From the NCBI RefSeq assembly GCF_029871235.1, contig NZ_SSOM01000073.1, positions 186,001 to 250,000 on the forward strand: 64,000 nt of DNA, in the 5' to 3' direction. Every line of letters begins with the position of its first letter. Position 1 is the stretch's first letter. Of the stretch, positions 60,267 through 64,000 are shown one piece after another. Made by a program: the position numbers and the translations under genes. Below the pieces are notes generated by a model, which saw only the letters and a program-made list of their open reading frames with translations, was not told the origin of the DNA and did no database searches. The stretch comes from Pseudomonas sp. BN411 (GTDB taxonomy: Bacteria; Pseudomonadota; Gammaproteobacteria; Pseudomonadales; Pseudomonadaceae).

Positions 60267-60581
60267 TCAAGGAACGGCAGCGTGCTCCAGCTCCACCGAG
60301 AACACGCTGACCAGCGAGCGCATCTTCTGCGCAATGACTTCGGCCCGGTGTGGGGTCAGCCCCGGCTGGCGCAGTTGCACCAGCAGGTTGTCGCCGAGCC
60401 GGTTCACTTCCAGCCAGTGCGGCACCAGCTGCAGCTGGGAGAAGAAGGCGAGCAGGCGACCGAGGATGTCCGCTTCCGCCTCGGCGATGATGGCGAACTG
60501 CATCTCGCGGGCCTGAAACTGGGTGGCGCGCGGGTGCCAGTGGTCTTCGCGGGTGGCGGGAGCGGTCTGCAGGCTGAGCAT
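60267..60581 (-). CDS. Small ACT-like protein, function unknown
   Basis: 104 aa. After a polar N-terminus comes a pattern compatible with an ACT fold: MQFAIIAEAEADILGRLLAFFSQL, VPHWLEVNRLGDNLLVQLRQPG, then a helix. This resembles the small regulatory subunits of acetolactate synthase in layout but is not convincingly one. It is divergent from the Lrp-family gene by 126 bases, and ACT and RAM domains share amino-acid sensing, so a link is tempting but unproven. Confidence 0.7.
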   Translation of the reverse strand: MLSLQTAPATREDHWHPRATQFQAREMQFAIIAEAEADILGRLLAFFSQLQLVPHWLEVNRLGDNLLVQLRQPGLTPHRAEVIAQKMRSLVSVFSVELEHAAVP

Positions 60582-60707
60582 GGGGGATTCCTCGGTTTGG
60601 ACGCCGATAGTTTTCCAGCCTGGAGCGGGATTTTTCTGCCTGAATTGCGCTGATGGGCAGATTCTTTGGATAGACTTTCCTGAAATCGATCAGAGTCGGG
60701 AATTTTT

Positions 60708-61175
60708 ATGTCCGTCACCCTGGATAGCTACGACAAGCGCATCCTCGACCTGCTGCAGGAGGATGCGAGCCTGTCCACCGCCGAGATCGCCGAACGGGTG
60801 GGACTGTCCCAATCGCCCTGCTGGCGGCGTATCCAGCGCCTGAAGGACGAGGGTGTGATCCGCCGTCAGGTCACCCTGCTGGACCGGCGCAAGGTGGGCC
60901 TCAATGCGCAGATCTTCGCCCAGGTGAAACTCAACGCCCACGGCCGCTCCAACCTCACCGAGTTCGCCGAGGCCATGCGCCAGTTTCCCGAGGTGCTGGA
61001 GTGCCATGTGCTGATGGGGGCGGTGGATTTCATGCTGCGCATCGTCACCCGCGACATCGAGGCCTACGAGCGCTTCTTCTTCGAGAAGCTGTCGCTGGTG
61101 CCGGGGATACAGGAGGTGAACTCCATCGTCGCGCTGTCGGAGATCAAGTCCACGACCAGCCTGCATATCGAGTAG
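60708..61175 (+). CDS. Lrp/AsnC family transcriptional regulator
   Basis: 155 aa. N-terminal helix-turn-helix (DSYDKRILDLLQEDASLSTAEIAERVGLSQSPCWRRIQRL, residues 6-45) followed by a RAM ligand-binding domain (about 70-150) with GAVDFMLRIVTRDIEAYERFF. Typical feast/famine regulator that binds amino acids and oligomerises. The dadA/alanine catabolism genes often near pseudomonad Lrp are not visible here, so its targets are uncertain. A REP cluster follows the stop codon. Confidence 0.92.
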   Translation: MSVTLDSYDKRILDLLQEDASLSTAEIAERVGLSQSPCWRRIQRLKDEGVIRRQVTLLDRRKVGLNAQIFAQVKLNAHGRSNLTEFAEAMRQFPEVLECHVLMGAVDFMLRIVTRDIEAYERFFFEKLSLVPGIQEVNSIVALSEIKSTTSLHIE

Positions 61176-61182
61176 CGCGTCT

Positions 61183-61320
61183 GTAGGGGCGATTTCAATC
61201 GCCAAGGGCAGTGCAGCTGCCCCAAGAAATTGTAGGAGCTAGCTTGCTAGCGAAAAGGAGCCATTCGCTGGCAAGCCAGCTCCTACGGGCAATGCAGTCA
61301 CCTGCAAATTCGCCCCTACA
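61183..61320. repeat. REP cluster after the Lrp-family gene
   Basis: Two families are nested. An outer GTAGGGGCGATT...AATCGCC palindrome lies at 61183-61203, with a partial inverted copy (TTCGCCCCTACA) at 61309-61320. An inner pair is GTAGGAGCTAGCTTGCTAGCGAA (61232-61254) and ATTCGCTGGCAAGCCAGCTCCTAC (61263-61286). The inner forward unit differs from the 53.9 kb unit by paired changes that keep its stem. Confidence 0.85.
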
Positions 61321-61993
61321 CGAGAGCCTCAGGAGGCCTTGGCTCCTTCGCCAGCTTCCCGGCCTGGTGCGGCGGCGTGAGGCCCATGGACAGGTAGATG
61401 CTGGTCAGCCCGTCCACGCCCATCTCCGCCGGACGTACCCACTCCACCGGCACGTAGATCAGGCCGCCGCCCACTGGAATGGGCGCGGTGGGGACGAGGA
61501 TGGCGCAGTAGGGGCGGCCGTCCAGTTCGAAGGTTTCCGGATTCGGGCGCAAGGCCAGCACCGCAGCGCCGTTGCCGCCGAACAGGCACCACACCGGGCT
61601 CATGGCGGCGATGTCGGCGTTCTGGCTGCGGTCCAGCAGGCCGACGAAGCGATCTGCCAGCCCGTACAGGCTGCCGATCAGCGGCGCGCGGCGCAGGGTC
61701 ATGTCCAGCAGCCAGACCAGCGGCCGGCGCAGGCCGAGCTGCACCGCCAGGCCCAGGGGATACAGGCTGCCCAGCAGCACCAGGGTGCCGACCAGATACG
61801 CCAGCACCGGGTTACTCGCAAAGGGCTGGCCGAGGGCGCCGAGGAGCTGGCCGATCACCGTGGATGGCCCCACCAGCCGGTTCAGCAGGCTTACCAGCCA
61901 GGCCAGCAGGGCCAGGGTCAGTACCAGTGGCAACAGGGCCAGCAGGCCGGTCAGCCAGGTGGTGACCACGGAGCGGAAGCTTTGCTTGAGCAT
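61316..61993 (-). CDS. DUF502 family membrane protein
   Basis: 225 aa. Two transmembrane segments (about residues 13-35 and 62-84) separated by the LNRLVGPSTVIGQLLGAL stretch, then a soluble domain with IYVPVEWVRPAEMGVD and a VPTAPIPVGGG loop. This is the DUF502 pattern, widely conserved in bacteria with no established function. It is 18 bases downstream of the CYTH-CHAD gene on the same strand, so likely one transcript. Its 3' end runs into the REP cluster. Confidence 0.9.
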   Translation of the reverse strand: MLKQSFRSVVTTWLTGLLALLPLVLTLALLAWLVSLLNRLVGPSTVIGQLLGALGQPFASNPVLAYLVGTLVLLGSLYPLGLAVQLGLRRPLVWLLDMTLRRAPLIGSLYGLADRFVGLLDRSQNADIAAMSPVWCLFGGNGAAVLALRPNPETFELDGRPYCAILVPTAPIPVGGGLIYVPVEWVRPAEMGVDGLTSIYLSMGLTPPHQAGKLAKEPRPPEALV

Positions 61994-62011
61994 GGTGGGG
62001 CCTCTACCGCC

Positions 62012-63376
62012 TTAGCGGGTCAGCGCCTTCCAGCTGCGCAGGCTGATCAGGGCTTGAGCCTGCTCGCTGCGGGCTGCCAGTACTTCCGCGTCCAGCGGCT
62101 GGGCGGCCAGTTCGGCGAACTTGGACAGCTCACCGTAGGCGCGGTCGACTTCCGGCACTTCCAGCACCTGGCGCGCCAGACGCAGCCAGACCAGCAGGCG
62201 CTCGATGCGCGGCAGCTGCTCGGACAGGTCCTCGGGCTGGCGCTTGTAGCGATCCAGCTTGAGGGCTTCGCCTTCTTCGCTTAGCAGGCGCGGCAGCCAG
62301 TTGCCCAGCACGGCCTTGCCCTGGCGATTGCCACGCTCATTGCGTTCGACGGTCCAGGCGCGGCTCAGCAGCCAGCGGGAAGCATTGAGGGAGAACAGGC
62401 CCCAGCGGGTGCCGGCGAGTTCTTCGGCGAACTGCTGTGGTGCGGCGTGGCGTACGGTTTCGTCCAGTTCACCGGCCTGCACGCGCGGGCGCCAGTCGTT
62501 GAGCAGGGCGTCCAGGACCTCGCGCAGGTCATGGCTGCTGGCGCGTGGGGCGGCCTGGCCGAGGCTGCCGATCAGGGCGCGCAGGTCGATGAGTTGCTGC
62601 AGCCAGTCCACCAGCAGCTTCCAGTGTCCGTTGAAGCGGTATTGCTCGGCCAGGCGCTGGCTGCTGCCCAGCAGGTGCCAGGCGAGGGCGGCGAAGGCGT
62701 CGTCCAGCGGCAGTTCGGCCGACAGGGCCGGCACCGGCAGGCTGAGGTGGTAGCTGTTGGCGTCATGGAGGCGATAGCCGCGCTCGGCCTTGCTGATGTC
62801 GCAGGGCATCAGCGGCAGATCGGCGGCGAGCTCGGCGGCCAGTTCCAGCAGGGCTTCAGGTTCGCCCTGGCGCAGTTCCAGTTCCAGTTCGCAGATGTCT
62901 TCTTCCAGCTTGCCGGCGATTACCTTGCCCTGGTCCAGGGCGGCCTCGATCACCACTTTGGCCTTGCCGCGGCCCCAGGCGATCTCGGCGCGGTCACGGT
63001 GGAAGTCGGTGGTGAAGATGGGCTTGAGCTGCTTCTTGTCCAGTTCGGCGAGGCTGGCGGGCCAGCAGTCGTCGGTGAGTTTCTTCGGGTCCAGCTTGGC
63101 CTTGTCCAGGTACCAGTCCCACTCATTGCGCTCGGACAGCCCGGCCACGCTCTGGCCACGGGTCTTGAGGGTCTGGATGAACTGCTCGCCGTCGCGGCGC
63201 AGGCGCAGGGCCACGCGGGCCTGGGCCAGATCGCGGTCGGGCGTGTCGAAGTACTGGTTGAAGAGTTCGCGGCGTTCCCAGCCGGACTTGTTGCGCTTCT
63301 TCAGCAGCGGGTGGTCGCGCAGGGCTTCCAGGGTCTCGCGGCTGGCGCGAAGCTTGATTTCGGTCTCTTTGTTCAT
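62012..63376 (-). CDS. CYTH-CHAD inorganic triphosphatase
   Basis: 454 aa from the ATG at 63376, which places the CYTH signature ExExK (ETEIK) at residues 4-8. The CYTH domain covers about residues 1-205, with alternating charged strands lining the tunnel. The C-terminal half is an all-helical CHAD domain with conserved His/Arg. The pair is typical of YgiF-type triphosphatases that hydrolyse inorganic tripolyphosphate, and CHAD binds polyphosphate. The enzyme may act in the same phosphate economy as Ppk1/Ppx 40 kb away. It is divergent from argE. Confidence 0.9.
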   Translation of the reverse strand: MNKETEIKLRASRETLEALRDHPLLKKRNKSGWERRELFNQYFDTPDRDLAQARVALRLRRDGEQFIQTLKTRGQSVAGLSERNEWDWYLDKAKLDPKKLTDDCWPASLAELDKKQLKPIFTTDFHRDRAEIAWGRGKAKVVIEAALDQGKVIAGKLEEDICELELELRQGEPEALLELAAELAADLPLMPCDISKAERGYRLHDANSYHLSLPVPALSAELPLDDAFAALAWHLLGSSQRLAEQYRFNGHWKLLVDWLQQLIDLRALIGSLGQAAPRASSHDLREVLDALLNDWRPRVQAGELDETVRHAAPQQFAEELAGTRWGLFSLNASRWLLSRAWTVERNERGNRQGKAVLGNWLPRLLSEEGEALKLDRYKRQPEDLSEQLPRIERLLVWLRLARQVLEVPEVDRAYGELSKFAELAAQPLDAEVLAARSEQAQALISLRSWKALTR

Positions 63377-63514
63377 CGCCGGGGTCTTCGGACGCAGCCA
63401 GGGGGTGGCTGCCAAGGCGGTGAAGTTTACAGGACGGGCGGACCCCGTGCCGCAGCGGTTTCACCCTGTGCAACCTTGGGCCTATGATGATCGCTCGTCC
63501 GTGGAGGCCCCCCG

Positions 63515-64000
63515 ATGTCCGTTCCAGACCTGAAATCCCAGTTCGCCGCGCTGATTGCCACCCCCTCGGTGAGCTGTACCCAGCCCAGTTGGGACCAGTC
63601 GAACCAGGCAGTGATCGAATTGCTGGCCGCCTGGCTTGGTGATCTCGGTTTCCGTTGCGAGATCCAGCAGGTCTCGCCGGGCAAGGCCAACTTGCTGGCG
63701 ACCTACGGCACGGGCCCCGGCGGCCTGGTGCTGGCCGGCCATAGCGACACGGTGCCTTTCGACGCCGCCCTGTGGAAAACCGACCCGCTCAAGCTGAGTG
63801 AAGTCAGCAACCGCTGGTACGGCCTGGGCAGCTGCGACATGAAGGGCTTCTTCCCCCTGGTCATCGAGGCCGTGCGTGGCCTGCTGGACCAGCGGTTCCA
63901 GCAGCCGCTGATCATCCTCGCCACCTGTGACGAGGAAAGCTCCATGGCCGGTGCCCGCGCGCTGGCGGAGGCCGGCAGGCCCCTGGGTCGCGCGGCGGTG
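63515..64000 (+). CDS. argE: Acetylornithine deacetylase (5' part)
   Basis: The first 162 codons are present; the gene runs off the right edge. M20 metallopeptidase features are visible: LVLAGHSDTVPF (metal His and Asp), GLGSCDMKGFF (bridging Asp) and TCDEESSMAGA (catalytic and metal Glu). ArgE removes acetate from N-acetylornithine in arginine synthesis. GTGGAGG lies eight bases before the ATG. The specificity assignment rests on resemblance and on the P. aeruginosa gene order I remember; other M20 deacetylases are possible. Confidence 0.9.
   Translation, partial: MSVPDLKSQFAALIATPSVSCTQPSWDQSNQAVIELLAAWLGDLGFRCEIQQVSPGKANLLATYGTGPGGLVLAGHSDTVPFDAALWKTDPLKLSEVSNRWYGLGSCDMKGFFPLVIEAVRGLLDQRFQQPLIILATCDEESSMAGARALAEAGRPLGRAAV

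Overview
This 64 kb window is GC-rich chromosomal DNA of a Pseudomonas species near the P. aeruginosa / citronellolis / nitroreducens branch. The evidence is the gene set and order: hemX-hemY, dsbB, rsd(algQ), algP with its KPAA-repeat tail, hemB, ppk/ppx, trxA-rho, ubiD, ssrS-zapA, ygfB-pepP-ubiH-ubiI, fbpAB, gcvTHP and argE. Further support comes from a 6S RNA that is easy to recognise and from Pseudomonas-style REP elements (the GGAGCGAGCTTGCTCGCGAA type). I see no tRNA, rRNA, CRISPR array, insertion sequence or prophage. Comparisons with P. aeruginosa PAO1 are from memory, not from a search.

Layout. 1-3.1 kb: end of the heme operon (hemX, hemY), convergent with a sorbosone-dehydrogenase-like gene. 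3.2-5.9 kb: dsbB, the anti-sigma factor rsd/algQ and histone-like algP. 5.9-9.6 kb: a TIGR02444 gene, an ABC-F ATPase with a small MscS-type channel, and a LysE exporter. 9.8-12.2 kb: an FTR1 iron permease fused to a cytochrome c domain, and a DUF188 gene. 12.3-16.4 kb: thioesterase, elbB, an alpha/beta hydrolase, a sterol-desaturase-like gene and a DedA protein. 16.7-21.5 kb: hemB, ppk and convergent ppx. 21.9-26.3 kb: trxA, rho with a long leader, and ubiD coupled to an iron-sulfur flavin reductase.

26.3-35.8 kb is the most accessory-looking segment. A LysR regulator is divergent from a complete polyamine/opine-type ABC importer, followed by an amidase, malonyl-CoA decarboxylase and malonyl-CoA synthetase. 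Together they suggest uptake of an amide, its hydrolysis to malonate, and conversion to acetyl-CoA. The block is closed by a 22-bp perfect palindrome and a bidirectional terminator.

36.0-41.8 kb: quinone oxidoreductase, a FliL-like protein, a CHASE-PAS-GGDEF diguanylate cyclase with active site and I-site intact, an EVE protein, a 44-aa membrane protein, 5-formyl-THF cyclo-ligase, 6S RNA, zapA and a zapB-like gene. 42.0-49.2 kb: the ygfB-pepP-ubiH-ubiI quinone cluster and the ferric-iron importer genes fbpA-fbpB. 49.4-53.9 kb: the glycine cleavage operon gcvT-gcvH-gcvP, with a strong terminator before gcvP. 53.9-64 kb: REP cluster, DUF2388 protein, an eight-heme HEAT/TPR cytochrome, NfeD-SPFH pair, GspE-like ATPase, a small ACT-like protein divergent from an Lrp regulator, a second REP cluster, a DUF502 membrane protein, a CYTH-CHAD triphosphatase, and the start of argE.

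Most of the window is conserved housekeeping backbone. The parts most worth attention are the putative malonyl-amide catabolic block, the octaheme HEAT/TPR cytochrome, the FTR1-cytochrome c fusion, and several structured RNA or hairpin elements between genes.
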